Origin: an uncultured Pelagibacteraceae bacterium
GTDB taxonomy: Bacteria; Pseudomonadota; Alphaproteobacteria; Pelagibacterales; Pelagibacteraceae
Direction: 5' to 3'
Length of the DNA: 64,000 nt
Assembly (NCBI GenBank): GCA_902548405.1
Contig: CACCRN010000001.1
Coordinates: 62,001 to 126,000 of the forward strand
Shown: in pieces, positions 53,287-63,684 of the stretch
Position numbering within the stretch: the stretch's first letter is position 1
Layout of the letters: the number at the start of each line of letters is the position of its first letter
Translations under genes and position numbers: made by a program
The notes under the pieces: generated by a model
Seen by the model: the letters and a program-made list of their open reading frames with translations, nothing else
Databases searched by the model: none
What the model was told of the DNA's origin: nothing

Positions 53287-53652
53287 ATGAAACTAAGTTG
53301 TCATTGTGGATCTGTAGAAGCTGAAATTAATTCAACAGTTAATGAATTAGCAAAAATTGTCAGATGTAATTGTTCAATTTGCAAAAGAAAAAATGCAACA
53401 ATGGGCATGGTTAAAAATGAAGATTTTAAACTTACCAAAGGTGAAGATAAAATAAAACTTTATCAATATCATACAAAAGTTGCCAAACATTATTTCTGTA
53501 ATGAATGTGGAATTTATACTCACCACAACCCAAGAAGTGCACCAGCTATGACTGGATTTAATTTAGGTTGTGTTGAGGAAGTTAAAGTTGAAAATATAAA
53601 AGAGATAGCTCAATTTGATGGTCTCAACCATCCAATGGACCAAGAAAAATAA
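53287..53652 (+). CDS. GFA/CENP-V domain zinc protein
   Basis: The 121-residue protein has the cysteine pattern of the GFA (glutathione-dependent formaldehyde-activating enzyme-like) fold: CHCG (residues 5-8), CNCSIC (28-33) and CNECG (about 71-75), with YTHHNPRSAP. These cysteines bind two zinc ions. The family name comes from one proposed role in formaldehyde-glutathione conjugation; most members are of unknown function. A good Shine-Dalgarno (TAAGGAG) precedes the ATG. It lies in a run with a VOC protein and a glycerate kinase-like gene. Confidence 0.85.
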   Translation: MKLSCHCGSVEAEINSTVNELAKIVRCNCSICKRKNATMGMVKNEDFKLTKGEDKIKLYQYHTKVAKHYFCNECGIYTHHNPRSAPAMTGFNLGCVEEVKVENIKEIAQFDGLNHPMDQEK

Positions 53653-53659
53653 AAGTTCA

Positions 53660-54586
53660 ATGCAATCTACTGCTGAGTGTTTTAAAAAAGTTAAAGGTGA
53701 TTGTCTAAAATTTATTAAATCACAAGAAACCTCAAAAGAAAAATTTAGCAACAAAGATAAAATGCTTAAATCTTTTCTAATTCCAGTGTGTTTTTGGATT
53801 GCAAAAAAAGCTAATAATAAAAAACCTTACTTTGTTGGTTTAGCAGGAGGACAAGGAACTGGTAAGACGACAATAAGTTCAATTATAAAAATAATATTAG
53901 AAAAATATTTTAAATTAAAAGTATTTAAAATTTCTATTGATGATTTTTATAAAACTAGAAAAGAAAGATCTATTTTATCTAATAAAGTCCATTCTATGTT
54001 AATGACAAGAGGAGTGCCTGGAACACATGATGTAAAAATTATGTTAGATTTCTTTAAAAAATCAAAAAGTAAAAACTTTAAATCAATTAAATTACCAAGT
54101 TTTAATAAGGCAGTTGATGATCGATCACCTAAAAAAAGTTGGTACAATATTAAAGAGCAACCAGATGTAATTATATTTGAGGGCTGGTGTGTTGGTGCAA
54201 GAGCTGAAGTTAATAAAACACTTAAAAAATCAATTAATTCTCTTGAAAGAACTAAAGATCAAAAACTTATTTGGAGAAAATATGTTAATGAGCAACTAAA
54301 GACAAAATACAAAAAACTATATTCTCAATTGAATTGTCTGATTTATTTAAAAGCAAAAAACTTCAGTTTGCTTCAGAAATGGAGACTTAAACAGGAGCAT
54401 AAGTTGTGGTTAAATACTAAAAATAAATCTAGTCATAAAATAATGAGCAAAGGAGACGTTATTAATTTTATGCAAACTTACCAAAGAATTACACAGAACA
54501 TGTTTAAATTTGCTCCAAAATATTCTACTATTATTTTAAATTTAAATAGCAACCATCAAATTAAGACAATAAAATATAATAAATGA
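53660..54586 (+). CDS. D-glycerate 3-kinase-like P-loop kinase
   Basis: The 308-residue product has a Walker A loop (GLAGGQGTGKTT, about residues 70-81) and the phosphoribulokinase-superfamily ISIDDFY motif, followed by the RGVPGTHDV segment that binds the sugar acid. IIFEGWCVGARA and RLKQEHKL are also present. This set fits the plant/yeast-type D-glycerate 3-kinase (GLYK) family, which makes 3-phosphoglycerate. The frame is open to a TTG at 53615 within the GFA gene, but the ATG at 53660, eight bases past the GFA stop, is preferred. Its stop overlaps the tolC-like ATG. Confidence 0.85.
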   Translation: MQSTAECFKKVKGDCLKFIKSQETSKEKFSNKDKMLKSFLIPVCFWIAKKANNKKPYFVGLAGGQGTGKTTISSIIKIILEKYFKLKVFKISIDDFYKTRKERSILSNKVHSMLMTRGVPGTHDVKIMLDFFKKSKSKNFKSIKLPSFNKAVDDRSPKKSWYNIKEQPDVIIFEGWCVGARAEVNKTLKKSINSLERTKDQKLIWRKYVNEQLKTKYKKLYSQLNCLIYLKAKNFSLLQKWRLKQEHKLWLNTKNKSSHKIMSKGDVINFMQTYQRITQNMFKFAPKYSTIILNLNSNHQIKTIKYNK

Positions 54587-55881
54587 AAAAATTTTTAATA
54601 ATTATCTTTTGTGTATTAGTTTTTCCATTAAGTGCATTTTCAGCAACTTTAAAAGAAGCACTTAAACAAACTTTTGATAATAATCTTGAACTTCAAGCAG
54701 AAAGAAAAAATTTAGAAATTCAACAAGAAGTAATCAACATGTCTAGAAGTGATTTGTTACCTAGCTTAACTCTTTCTAGTACAAAAAATTTTGAAGATAC
54801 CAATAAACTTACAAATCAAAGTGGAGGAGATGCTGCTATCACTGATACTGATACGATGACTTCTTCAATTAAACTTGAACAAACATTGCTTGATGGTAGC
54901 GGAAGAAAAACAGAATATGAAAAAAGTAAGTTGGGATTAAATTTAACAGAAGCAAAATTAGTTAAAAAAGAACAAGAGATTTTCTTAAGAGCTATTGAAG
55001 CATATACAGGATTAATTTTAGCTTATGAAAAATTAAATATTAATGAAGAAAACGTAAACTTACTTCAAAGACAATTTGAATTAGACAATGCAAGATTAAG
55101 TAGAGGACAAATTACAGCATCTGATTTAGCACAATCTCAATCATCTCTTGCAGGTGCACAAGCAAGATATATTGAGGCTCAAAATAATATAGTAACCAGT
55201 AGATTAAATTATGAAAATGTAATTGGAACTATTGCAGAAGAAGCAAAATTGAAAAAAATATATAACGCGCAAGTAACAATCCCTAAAAATTTAAGTCAAG
55301 CTAAAAAAATATCTTTAGAGAAAAGTCCTGAATTAATTATTGCTGAAATAGAATACGGACAATCAGAACTTGATGTAAAAATTGCAAGATCTGATCTTTC
55401 ACCAACAGCAAAAATTTCATTAGAGAGAACTTATACTGATGACTTAAGTGCAACTTATGATGAAAGAGAAAAAGATGTCTTACAAGCAACAGTATCTTGG
55501 CCTTTTCAATTTGGCGGAAAGAATAAATCTAATGTAAGTAAAAATCTTCAAGCAAAAGGTATGAAGAGATTATTACTAGAGAATGCGCAAAAAAATAATA
55601 CGCAGTCAGTGACTTCATCTTGGTCAACTTTGCAGTCTTCAAGAAGTTTTTTACAAGCTGTGCAATCACAAGTTAAAGCTTCGGAGGTTGCAACTGAAGG
55701 AATTAGCTTTGAATATGAAAGTGGATCTGGAAGATCTACTTTTGATGTTCTTCAATCTAGATCAAACTTAATTAATGCAAAAATTAATCTTGCTGAAGCT
55801 GAAAGAAGCTACTTATTAGCTCAATACAGAGTTTTAAAATCAGTAGGTCTTTTAAATAGCGACTATTTAAATCTTAAGTAA
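54583..55881 (+). CDS. tolC: TolC family outer membrane efflux protein
   Basis: TolC forms the outer-membrane channel for efflux pumps and type I secretion. The 432-residue product has a Sec signal (residues 1-20, PLSAFSA), then LKEALKQTFDNNLELQAERKN and the repeated helical hairpin halves (ERKNLEIQQEVINMSRSDLLPSLTL and SPELIIAEIEYGQSELDVKIARSDLSPTAKISL). The late RSTFDVLQSRSNLINAKINLAEAERSYLLAQYRVL is the family's equatorial motif. No inner-membrane pump gene adjoins it, so it probably serves partners elsewhere. It starts in an ATGA overlap with the glycerate kinase-like gene. Confidence 0.92.
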   Translation: MKKFLIIIFCVLVFPLSAFSATLKEALKQTFDNNLELQAERKNLEIQQEVINMSRSDLLPSLTLSSTKNFEDTNKLTNQSGGDAAITDTDTMTSSIKLEQTLLDGSGRKTEYEKSKLGLNLTEAKLVKKEQEIFLRAIEAYTGLILAYEKLNINEENVNLLQRQFELDNARLSRGQITASDLAQSQSSLAGAQARYIEAQNNIVTSRLNYENVIGTIAEEAKLKKIYNAQVTIPKNLSQAKKISLEKSPELIIAEIEYGQSELDVKIARSDLSPTAKISLERTYTDDLSATYDEREKDVLQATVSWPFQFGGKNKSNVSKNLQAKGMKRLLLENAQKNNTQSVTSSWSTLQSSRSFLQAVQSQVKASEVATEGISFEYESGSGRSTFDVLQSRSNLINAKINLAEAERSYLLAQYRVLKSVGLLNSDYLNLK

Positions 55882-55914
55882 TTCAGTCTTTTTTACTCAT
55901 TAAAAACAAAGATC

Positions 55915-55942
55915 TTGCCAATGAGAACAAAATGTGTACATT
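55915..55942 (+). promoter_or_regulatory. recA promoter with SOS box
   Basis: GAACAAAATGTGTAC at 55925-55939 matches the alphaproteobacterial LexA box GAAC-N7-GAAC with one mismatch (GTAC). It sits between a -35-like TTGCCA (55915-55920) and a -10-like TACATT (55937-55942), where LexA would block polymerase. It shares its first eight bases with the box at umuD. Confidence 0.75.
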
Positions 55943-55988
55943 TAAATCATGATTCGACTGTTAAAAAACGTAAAAAAAGAGGCAAAAA

Positions 55989-57143
55989 ATGACGAAAAGT
56001 AACCTAAAAGTAGTTAAATCTACTAAAGATCAAGAAATGGATATTAAAGAAAAGAACAAAGCATTAGATGCTGCAATAGCTCAAATTACAGATAATTTTG
56101 GAAAAGGTTCTGTAATGAAGCTTGGCCAAAAGAGAGCTATGGATATTGAGTCTGTTTCAACAGGTTCTTTAAGTCTTGATTTAGCTTTAGGTATTGGCGG
56201 ATTACCAAAAGGAAGAATTATAGAAGTTTATGGACCAGAATCATCTGGAAAAACAACATTAGCATTACAAGTTGTTGCTGAAGCTCAAAAAGCAGGTGGA
56301 ATTTGTGCATTCGTTGATGCAGAGCATGCTTTAGATCCAGTTTATGCAAAAAAATTAGGTGTAAATACTGAAGAACTTTTAATCTCACAGCCGGATGCTG
56401 GTGAACAAGCATTAGAAATTGCTGATACACTAGTAAAATCAGGCTCTATTTCAGTTATTGTAATTGACTCTGTAGCAGCTTTAACACCAAAAGCTGAAAT
56501 CGAAGGTGAGATGGGAGATCATCATGTTGGTCTTCAATCAAGATTAATGAGTCAGGCTTTAAGAAAATTAACAAGTTCAATTTCAAATACAAACACAATG
56601 ATGATTTTCATCAACCAAATCAGAATGAAAATTGGAGTTATGTTTGGAAGTCCTGAAACTACATCAGGTGGAAATGCACTTAAGTTTTATTCATCTGTTA
56701 GAATGGATATTAGAAGAATAGGTGCAATCAAAGACAAAGATGAAATTATTGGTAACTCAACAAGAGTGAAGGTAGTTAAAAATAAAGTAGCTCCACCATT
56801 TAAAGTAGTTGAATTTGATTTGATGTATGGAAGAGGAATTAGCAAGATGGGTGAATTGGTCGATCTTGGTTCCAAAGCAGATATTATTGAAAAATCAGGA
56901 GCATGGTATGCTTATAAAGGAGAAAAGATTGGTCAAGGTAGAGAGAACGCTAAGACTTATTTAGCTCAAAATCCTAAAGTTGCTGCAGAAATAGAAATGG
57001 CAATTAGGGAAAAAGCTGGTGTTATTTCTAAAAAAATAGAAGGAAACCCGATAGATCCTGAAAAATTGGAAAAAGAAAAGAAAGTAGCTGAAAAAGAAGA
57101 AGAAGCAAAAGCTGAAGCTACTCCTCCATCTAAAAAGAATTAA
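55989..57143 (+). CDS. recA: RecA recombinase
   Basis: RecA forms filaments on single-stranded DNA, promotes strand exchange and triggers LexA and UmuD self-cleavage. The 384-residue product has Walker [10 protein letters not shown] (residues 82-90), the AEHALDP segment, [17 protein letters not shown] (Walker B), the L2-region [19 protein letters not shown], and a charged, lysine/glutamate-rich tail. It is about 16 residues longer at the N-terminus than E. coli RecA; an internal ATG at 56037 would give the usual length. The first ATG has a clear AGAGG site, so it is preferred. Confidence 0.97.
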   Translation: MTKSNLKVVKSTKDQEMDIKEKNKALDAAIAQITDNFGKGSVMKLGQKRAMDIESVSTGSLSLDLALGIGGLPKGRIIEVYGPESSGKTTLALQVVAEAQKAGGICAFVDAEHALDPVYAKKLGVNTEELLISQPDAGEQALEIADTLVKSGSISVIVIDSVAALTPKAEIEGEMGDHHVGLQSRLMSQALRKLTSSISNTNTMMIFINQIRMKIGVMFGSPETTSGGNALKFYSSVRMDIRRIGAIKDKDEIIGNSTRVKVVKNKVAPPFKVVEFDLMYGRGISKMGELVDLGSKADIIEKSGAWYAYKGEKIGQGRENAKTYLAQNPKVAAEIEMAIREKAGVISKKIEGNPIDPEKLEKEKKVAEKEEEAKAEATPPSKKN

Positions 57144-57161
57144 TAGGTCATCTTTATTAAT

Positions 57162-57192
57162 AAAAGGCGCTTAATTTTAAGCGCCTTTTTTC
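57162..57192 (+). terminator. Rho-independent terminator after recA
   Basis: A perfect 13-base inverted repeat, AAAAGGCGCTTAA (57162-57174) and TTAAGCGCCTTTT (57177-57189), is followed by further T residues. It lies 18 bases past the recA stop and separates recA from alaS. Confidence 0.95.
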
Positions 57193-57238
57193 CCGTACTG
57201 CATCTAGACATAAAATAAAAAAGCTGTATTTTAAAAAT

Positions 57239-59905
57239 ATGGCAGACAAAACTCTCAATGAAATAAGAAATACTTTCCTTAAGTATTTTGAAAGGAACGA
57301 TCACCAGATTGTGGAATCTAGTAATTTGGTTCCAAATAATGACCCAACATTAATGTTTGCTAACTCTGGAATGGTTCAGTTTAAGAACGTGTTTACAGGT
57401 TTGGAGAAAAGAGATTATGTTAGAGCAACTACTTCACAAAAATGTGTAAGAGCAGGTGGAAAACATAATGATTTAGAAAATGTAGGTTATACACCTCGAC
57501 ACCATACTTTTTTTGAGATGTTAGGAAATTTCTCATTTGGAGATTATTTTAAAGAACAAGCAATTGATTATGCTTGGAATTTAATTACTAAAGATTTCGG
57601 AATAGATAAAAGTAGACTTTATGTAACTGTATTTCATGAAGATGATGAAGCCTTCAATTTTTGGAAGAAAATAGCAGGTTTTAGCGATGATAGAATTATT
57701 AGAATAGCAACTTCAGATAACTTTTGGTCAATGGGCGAAACAGGACCATGTGGACCTTGTTCAGAAATCTTTTTTGATCATGGTGATCATTTGCATGGTG
57801 GATTACCTGGTACCAAAGATGAGGATGGAGATAGATTTATTGAAATATGGAACTTAGTCTTCATGCAATTTGAACAAGTCACAAAAGATAAAAGAATAAA
57901 TCTTCCAAAACCATCTGTTGATACTGGAATGGGTTTAGAAAGAATAGCTGCTTTACTTCAAGGCACTCATGATAATTATGAAACAGATCATTTTAAAAAA
58001 ATAATTAATTCTGCATCAGATATAATTAAAATTAAATCAGATAAATCAAATCTATCAAGTTTTAGAGTTATTGCAGATCACTTAAGAGCAAGTTCATTTT
58101 TAATTGCTGAAGGAGTATTGCCATCTAATGAAGGAAGAGGCTATGTGCTTCGAAGAATTATGAGAAGAGGGATGAGGCACTCTCATTTGTTAGGAGCTAA
58201 GGATCCAGTATTTTCAAAATTGTTTGATACCCTATTAAATGAAATGTCAGGAAATTATCCTGAACTTAAAAGAGCAGAGTCCTTAATTAAAGAAACTTTG
58301 AAGATGGAAGAAGAAAAATTTTTAGTTCTTTTAGATAGAGGAATTAAAATTTTAAATGATGAAATTTCTAAAATAGACAAAGTATTACCTGGTGACATTG
58401 CATTTAAACTTTATGAAACTTATGGTTTCCCGATCGATCTTACAGAAGATATTTTAAAATCAAAATCTTTAGAATTTGATAAAGAAAGATTCGGTGAGTT
58501 GATGAGAGAAAGTATTGAGCTTGCTAGAAAAAATTGGAAAGGATCTGGTGATAGTGCAGTCGAGCAAGTTTGGTATGGTGTAAAAGAAAAACATGGAGCT
58601 ACAGAATTTTTAGGATATGAAAATGATCAAGCACAAGGAGTAATAAAATCACTTCTTAAAAATCATAAAGAAGTTGATACATTAAATGAAGGTGATGAAG
58701 GTATCATTGTTGTGAATCAAACCCCATTTTACGCTGAGTCAGGAGGACAAGTAGGTGATACAGGATTGATCTCTAAAGATGAATTTGAATTTGAAGTAAC
58801 TGATGTTCAAAAAAAATTGGGAGATCTATTTGTTCATTATGGAAAAGTGAAAAAAGGCTCAATTAAACTAGAGCAAGATGTTGAAATGAAAATCAATATT
58901 GAGAAAAGAAATGATACAAGAGCTTATCATTCAGCAACTCATTTGTTACACGAGTCTTTGAGAAGAGTTTTAGGACCACATGTTACTCAAAAAGGATCTC
59001 TTGTTGAGCCAGAAAGATTAAGATTTGATTTTAGTCATATGAAGCCAATTTCAGATGATGAAATGGAAAAAATAGAAAGTCATGTAAATGATATGATTTC
59101 TAAGCAATCTGATGTAACCACAAGAATTATGACACCAAAGGAGGCAGTTGAAAATGGAGCTTTAGCATTATTTGGTGAGAAATATGGAGATGAAGTAAGA
59201 GTGTTATCAATGGGGGACGAAGGAGAAAAATATTTTTCAACTGAATTATGCGGTGGAACCCATGTAAAAAACACTGGTGATATTGGTAAATTTAAGATTA
59301 TTAGCCAATCCTCAATTGCTGCAGGGGTTAGAAGAGTAGAGGCTTTAAGAAATAAGCAACTAGAGGATTACCTTAAAAATAAAGAGAAAATGTTAAATTT
59401 ATCATCTGAAAAAGATGATGATCAAATAAATGAATTAAGTAAGCAAATTTCTGAGCTAGGTGGAAAACTTAACTTAGATGAAACTGATAAAAAAGTTTTA
59501 ATCAAAAATTTAAATAAACAATTGGAAACTTTAACAGTTAATTCAATACTACAAGATCAATCCAAAAATAAAGTTAATGATCTAGATGTTAATGGGGTGA
59601 AAGTAAGATTTCAAAATGTTGAAGATCTTCCTCCTAAAGAATTAAGAAAACTTGTGGACAAAGGTAAAAAAGAATTGGGCGAAGGTATTGTAATAGTTTT
59701 TGCAAGCAAAGATGACAAAGTCGGTATTGCAGTAGGTGTGACAGAAAAATTATCTGACAAATTTGATGCAGTACAATTTGTAAAAGCAGGTTCAGAAGTA
59801 ATTGGTGGCAAAGGTGGAGGTGGAAGAAAAGACTTCGCTCAAGCTGGTGGTCAAGACCAATCCAAAATCAATGATGCTTTTGAAAAAATAAAATCTTTAA
59901 TTTAA
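57239..59905 (+). CDS. alaS: Alanyl-tRNA synthetase
   Basis: AlaRS charges tRNA-Ala. The 888-residue protein has all domains. The class II catalytic core includes [31 protein letters not shown] and [14 protein letters not shown]. The tRNA-recognition region includes [17 protein letters not shown] and [13 protein letters not shown]. The editing domain has zinc ligands in [11 protein letters not shown] and CGGTHV, and a C-terminal DHH-type C-Ala domain ends [13 protein letters not shown]. Length is standard. Its 3' end overlaps the convergent icd gene by nine bases. Confidence 0.98.
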   Translation: MADKTLNEIRNTFLKYFERNDHQIVESSNLVPNNDPTLMFANSGMVQFKNVFTGLEKRDYVRATTSQKCVRAGGKHNDLENVGYTPRHHTFFEMLGNFSFGDYFKEQAIDYAWNLITKDFGIDKSRLYVTVFHEDDEAFNFWKKIAGFSDDRIIRIATSDNFWSMGETGPCGPCSEIFFDHGDHLHGGLPGTKDEDGDRFIEIWNLVFMQFEQVTKDKRINLPKPSVDTGMGLERIAALLQGTHDNYETDHFKKIINSASDIIKIKSDKSNLSSFRVIADHLRASSFLIAEGVLPSNEGRGYVLRRIMRRGMRHSHLLGAKDPVFSKLFDTLLNEMSGNYPELKRAESLIKETLKMEEEKFLVLLDRGIKILNDEISKIDKVLPGDIAFKLYETYGFPIDLTEDILKSKSLEFDKERFGELMRESIELARKNWKGSGDSAVEQVWYGVKEKHGATEFLGYENDQAQGVIKSLLKNHKEVDTLNEGDEGIIVVNQTPFYAESGGQVGDTGLISKDEFEFEVTDVQKKLGDLFVHYGKVKKGSIKLEQDVEMKINIEKRNDTRAYHSATHLLHESLRRVLGPHVTQKGSLVEPERLRFDFSHMKPISDDEMEKIESHVNDMISKQSDVTTRIMTPKEAVENGALALFGEKYGDEVRVLSMGDEGEKYFSTELCGGTHVKNTGDIGKFKIISQSSIAAGVRRVEALRNKQLEDYLKNKEKMLNLSSEKDDDQINELSKQISELGGKLNLDETDKKVLIKNLNKQLETLTVNSILQDQSKNKVNDLDVNGVKVRFQNVEDLPPKELRKLVDKGKKELGEGIVIVFASKDDKVGIAVGVTEKLSDKFDAVQFVKAGSEVIGGKGGGGRKDFAQAGGQDQSKINDAFEKIKSLI

Positions 59906-61111
59906 TTTCTTTTTAAGATTACCATCAATTTCATCTAAAAACTGATTAGTAGTTAAAAACTTGCTATTTGGTCCAACAAGAATTGCTAAATCTTTTGTCA
60001 TCGAACCATTTTCAACACACTCTATACATACAGCTTCTAATGTTTGAGCAAATTTAATTAATTCTTGGTTGTTATCTAATTTTCCTCTATGAGCTAATCC
60101 TCTTGTCCATGCAAATATAGATGCAATAGGATTTGTGGAAGTTTCTTTTCCTTGTTGATGCATTCTATAGTGTCTAGTAACAGTTCCATGGGCAGCTTCA
60201 GCTTCCATCACTTTTCCATCAGGAGTTAACAGAGTACTTGTCATTAATCCTAGTGATCCATAACCTTGCGCCATAGTATCAGACTGGACATCACCATCAT
60301 AATTTTTGCAAGCCCAGATATATTTTCCACTCCATTTCATTGCACATGCGACCATGTCATCAATTAATCTGTGTTCGTAAGTTAATTTATGTTTTTCAAA
60401 TTCTTCTTTGTATTCGTTGTCAAAAACTTCTTGGAAAATATCTTTAAATCTTCCGTCGTATTGTTTTAAAATTGTATTTTTTGTAGACATGTAGACTGGC
60501 CACTTTTTAATTAATCCATAGCTAAAGCATGATCTTGCAAAGTCTTGAATAGATTTGTCTAAATTATACATTGATAGTGCTACACCAGGTCCAGTGAAAT
60601 TAAAAACTTCATATTTTATTTCTTCTTTTCCATCTTCAGAAGTCCATTTAACTTCCATTTTACCTTTACCAGGTACTTTAAAATCAGTTGCTCTATATTG
60701 ATCACCAAAAGCATGTCTTCCAATGATCACAGGGTCTGTCCACGAAGGAACCAACTTTGGAATATTTTTACAAATAATTGGTTCTCTGAAAACTGTTCCT
60801 CCAATAATATTTCTTATTGTTCCATTTGGAGATCTCCACATTTTTTTTAAATCAAATTCCTCAACTCTTGCTTCGTCTGGTGTAATGGTTGCGCATTTAA
60901 TTCCAACACCTATTTTTTTGATAGCATTCGCTGAATCTATTGTGATCTGGTCATCCGTATTATCTCTACTTTTCATCCCTAGATCGTAATACTCAATTCC
61001 AAGATCTATATATGGAAGTATTAATTTGTTTTTAATAAACTCCCAAATAATTCGAGTCATTTCATCACCATCTAACTCTACAACTGGGTTATTTACCTTG
61101 ATTTTACTCAT
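59897..61111 (-). CDS. icd: NADP+-dependent isocitrate dehydrogenase
   Basis: This enzyme converts isocitrate to 2-oxoglutarate in the TCA cycle with NADPH formation. The 404-residue homodimeric type resembles eukaryotic IDH1/IDH2 and most alphaproteobacterial enzymes rather than E. coli Icd. Motifs include [13 protein letters not shown] at the start, [11 protein letters not shown], the substrate loop [19 protein letters not shown], and [36 protein letters not shown] follows. It is divergent from psd with 76 bases between starts. Confidence 0.97.
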   Translation of the reverse strand: MSKIKVNNPVVELDGDEMTRIIWEFIKNKLILPYIDLGIEYYDLGMKSRDNTDDQITIDSANAIKKIGVGIKCATITPDEARVEEFDLKKMWRSPNGTIRNIIGGTVFREPIICKNIPKLVPSWTDPVIIGRHAFGDQYRATDFKVPGKGKMEVKWTSEDGKEEIKYEVFNFTGPGVALSMYNLDKSIQDFARSCFSYGLIKKWPVYMSTKNTILKQYDGRFKDIFQEVFDNEYKEEFEKHKLTYEHRLIDDMVACAMKWSGKYIWACKNYDGDVQSDTMAQGYGSLGLMTSTLLTPDGKVMEAEAAHGTVTRHYRMHQQGKETSTNPIASIFAWTRGLAHRGKLDNNQELIKFAQTLEAVCIECVENGSMTKDLAILVGPNSKFLTTNQFLDEIDGNLKKKLN

Positions 61112-61187
61112 TAAATTAAATTTATCTTATTAATTGAATTTGATTGGTTTATATACATATTAATCAAAAATTAGCAAATAGAAGAAT

Positions 61188-61835
61188 ATGTTTACCAAGA
61201 TATTTCCAAAGATACACACAGAGGGTTACAAGTTTATTGTAATCGCAGGCTTCATCACAATCATCTTATTATTAGTAAATGGATTTTTGGGATTAATTGG
61301 ATTGCTTTTGACTATATGGGTTTATTATTTCTTCAGAGACCCTGAAAGAGCAATCATTGGAGATGATAATTATCTAGTAAGCCCAGCTGATGGAGAAATA
61401 ATTAAAGTTGAAGAGGTAGATGGGCCGAAAGAATTAAATTTAGAAAATAAAAAATTTAAAAAAATTAGTATCTTCATGAACGTATTTGATTGTCATGTAA
61501 ATAGAACTCCTTGTTCAGGAAAAGTTGAAGATATTTTATACAAGCCAGGAAAATTTTTAAATGCTTCATTAGATAAAGCGAGTGAGGACAATGAAAGAAA
61601 CTATTATAAATTAAAAGATAATCATGGAAATGATATCGTAATAGTTCAAATAGCAGGCTTAGTTGCAAGAAGAATTGTTTGTGAAACAAATAAAGATCAA
61701 ACATTAAACCAAGGTGACCGAATTGGAATTATAAGATTTGGAAGTAGAGCAGATGTCTACTACGAAAATTATGAACCATTAGTAAAAATTGGTCAAACAG
61801 CTATTTCAGGGGAAACTCTATTGGCCAAAAGATAG
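61188..61835 (+). CDS. psd: Phosphatidylserine decarboxylase proenzyme
   Basis: Psd makes phosphatidylethanolamine from phosphatidylserine. It is made as a proenzyme that cleaves itself before a serine to form a pyruvoyl group. The 215-residue product is the short bacterial type. It has two N-terminal hydrophobic segments (about 18-50), FRDPERAI, SPADGEI, FMNVFDCHVNRTP, and the cleavage motif FGSRADVYY with the cut between Gly and Ser. It is two bases from pssA, which makes its substrate. Confidence 0.95.
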   Translation: MFTKIFPKIHTEGYKFIVIAGFITIILLLVNGFLGLIGLLLTIWVYYFFRDPERAIIGDDNYLVSPADGEIIKVEEVDGPKELNLENKKFKKISIFMNVFDCHVNRTPCSGKVEDILYKPGKFLNASLDKASEDNERNYYKLKDNHGNDIVIVQIAGLVARRIVCETNKDQTLNQGDRIGIIRFGSRADVYYENYEPLVKIGQTAISGETLLAKR

Positions 61836-61837
61836 AT

Positions 61838-62647
61838 ATGCAACAACCAAAAAACCATTTTAAAATTGTTCCTGAAAAAAGTAATGCGAGAGTTATATTG
61901 CCAAATATGCTTACACTCATTGGTGTTTGTATAGGACTTACGTCAATAAGGTTTGCATTAGATGGAAGATTTGAATTAGCTATTGTTGCAATCATAATTG
62001 CTGCAATCATAGATGGCTTAGATGGTAGAATTGCAAGATTAATAAAAGGAACATCAAAAGTAGGGAAAGAATTAGACTCTTTAACTGACATGATTAGCTT
62101 TGGTGTTGCTCCAGCTTTTATAATGTATTTTTGGAATTTAAATACATTAGGAAAATTTGGATGGTTGTTATGTTTAGTTTATGTAATTTGTGTAGCTTTA
62201 AGATTAGCAAGATTTAATGTTAATTCATCTCAAGAACCATCTTGGAAAGATAATTTTTTTCAGGGTGTGCCATCTCCAGCAGGAGGAATATTAGTATTAT
62301 CTCCATTAATATTCAGTATGAGTGAGATTAATATAATTCCTATAAATTATACTATATTAGTTCCATGTATTTTTATTTTAACATCATTGCTTTTAATTAG
62401 TAAAATTCCAACTTACTCATTTAAAAAAATTGTTATAAAAAGAAGCACCACTATATTTTTATTATTTGGTATAGTTTTATTTTTTGGATTACTATTAATT
62501 TATACTTTTGAAATATTAGCAGTTAGTAGTTTTATTTATCTTTTGTTGATTCCAATAAGTTTTTTTAATTATCAAAAAATTAAAAAAGATAAAAATGACA
62601 CTATTGAAAACGAGGATGAAAACGAAAATTTAGAAGATATACTTTAG
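61838..62647 (+). CDS. pssA: CDP-diacylglycerol--serine O-phosphatidyltransferase
   Basis: PssA makes phosphatidylserine from CDP-diacylglycerol and serine in the membrane. The 269-residue protein has about seven to eight membrane helices. It carries the CDP-alcohol phosphotransferase motif D-G-x2-G-R-x-A-R-x8-G-x3-D-x3-D, seen as DGLDGRIARLI followed by GKELDSLTD (about residues 57-82). The tail is acidic. It forms an operon with psd, as in many alphaproteobacteria. Confidence 0.96.
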   Translation: MQQPKNHFKIVPEKSNARVILPNMLTLIGVCIGLTSIRFALDGRFELAIVAIIIAAIIDGLDGRIARLIKGTSKVGKELDSLTDMISFGVAPAFIMYFWNLNTLGKFGWLLCLVYVICVALRLARFNVNSSQEPSWKDNFFQGVPSPAGGILVLSPLIFSMSEINIIPINYTILVPCIFILTSLLLISKIPTYSFKKIVIKRSTTIFLLFGIVLFFGLLLIYTFEILAVSSFIYLLLIPISFFNYQKIKKDKNDTIENEDENENLEDIL

Positions 62648-62680
62648 TATTTTCTCAATCTTTTTTTTCTAAATTAATAA

Positions 62681-63655
62681 ATGAAAATTTTAGTTTATAA
62701 TTCAGGCGGGGGTTTGGGTGATAGCATCCAAATATTTGATTTAATCAACAGTTTAATTGCAAAATTTGGATCAGGTAATATTTACTACTTATCAGCACAT
62801 AAAAATCACTTTAATCGTGCTTTATCAGACTACAATTTAAAGCCAAAGGAGTTAAAAACTAACATAATTTACTTTGGTTTTAGATGGTGGCATCTATTAG
62901 TATCAAAGAAAAAAATCTTAAAGGATAACTCTCTACAAAAATTTGATTTAATTATTGATATACAATCAAAACTCAGAAACACTATAATATTAAAACAATT
63001 TCCATCTAATAAATTTTATTCTTCAACATTTAATTTTAAATTTTGTTCAGAAAAAAAAGATTATAAATCTACAAAATTTGAAAACATTAATATTTTAAGA
63101 AATATTGAATTATTAATAAGTGATGAAATTCCACAAACTAAATTTAAATTAAATTCAATTGATTTAAAATATTTTCAAGAAGCCAAAAGATTGTTACCTG
63201 ATAATAATTATATTGGGTTTTCAATGACACAAGGAAACGTTTATAGAAAAAAAAGTTGGCCAATAGATAAATTCTTAAACATAGCAGAACAAGTTTCTAA
63301 AAAAAATAAAAAGCCAGTTTTTTTTGTTGAAAAAAATAATAAAGAATTAATTCATAAAATTAAAAGTAATATTAATAATGCGTTGTTTCCTGAAATGGAA
63401 AGCACATTTTCAGGACCACCATTGGTTACAGCTCTTTCATCAAGATTAGAGAAAGCAATTTCAATAGATAATGGTGTGATGCATATGATGTCTTTGGCTG
63501 AAATTCCTATGATTATTTTATTTGGACCAACAAATTCAAAAAAATTTTCTCCCAAATTAAAAAATATTGAAATTTTAGATAGTAAAAATCTTTATCAATC
63601 GGATGATATAACTAAAATTACAGAAAATGATGTAATGAGTGTTTTAAATATTTAA
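62681..63655 (+). CDS. Glycosyltransferase family 9 (heptosyltransferase-like)
   Basis: The 324-residue product has a GT-B fold with the GT9 start (MKILVYNSGGGLGDSIQIFDLI), the FDLIIDIQSKLRNTIIL segment, IGFSMTQGNVYRKKSWP opening the C-domain, and the donor-binding SIDNGVMHMMSLAEIPMIILFGPTN. GT9 enzymes usually add heptose or a related sugar to LPS core. SAR11-type bacteria have reduced LPS pathways, so the donor sugar is uncertain. It lies between pssA and rlmE on the same strand, 33 bases after pssA. Confidence 0.88.
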   Translation: MKILVYNSGGGLGDSIQIFDLINSLIAKFGSGNIYYLSAHKNHFNRALSDYNLKPKELKTNIIYFGFRWWHLLVSKKKILKDNSLQKFDLIIDIQSKLRNTIILKQFPSNKFYSSTFNFKFCSEKKDYKSTKFENINILRNIELLISDEIPQTKFKLNSIDLKYFQEAKRLLPDNNYIGFSMTQGNVYRKKSWPIDKFLNIAEQVSKKNKKPVFFVEKNNKELIHKIKSNINNALFPEMESTFSGPPLVTALSSRLEKAISIDNGVMHMMSLAEIPMIILFGPTNSKKFSPKLKNIEILDSKNLYQSDDITKITENDVMSVLNI

Positions 63656-63684
63656 ATTTAATTTAAAGAAAACTAACTAAAAAA

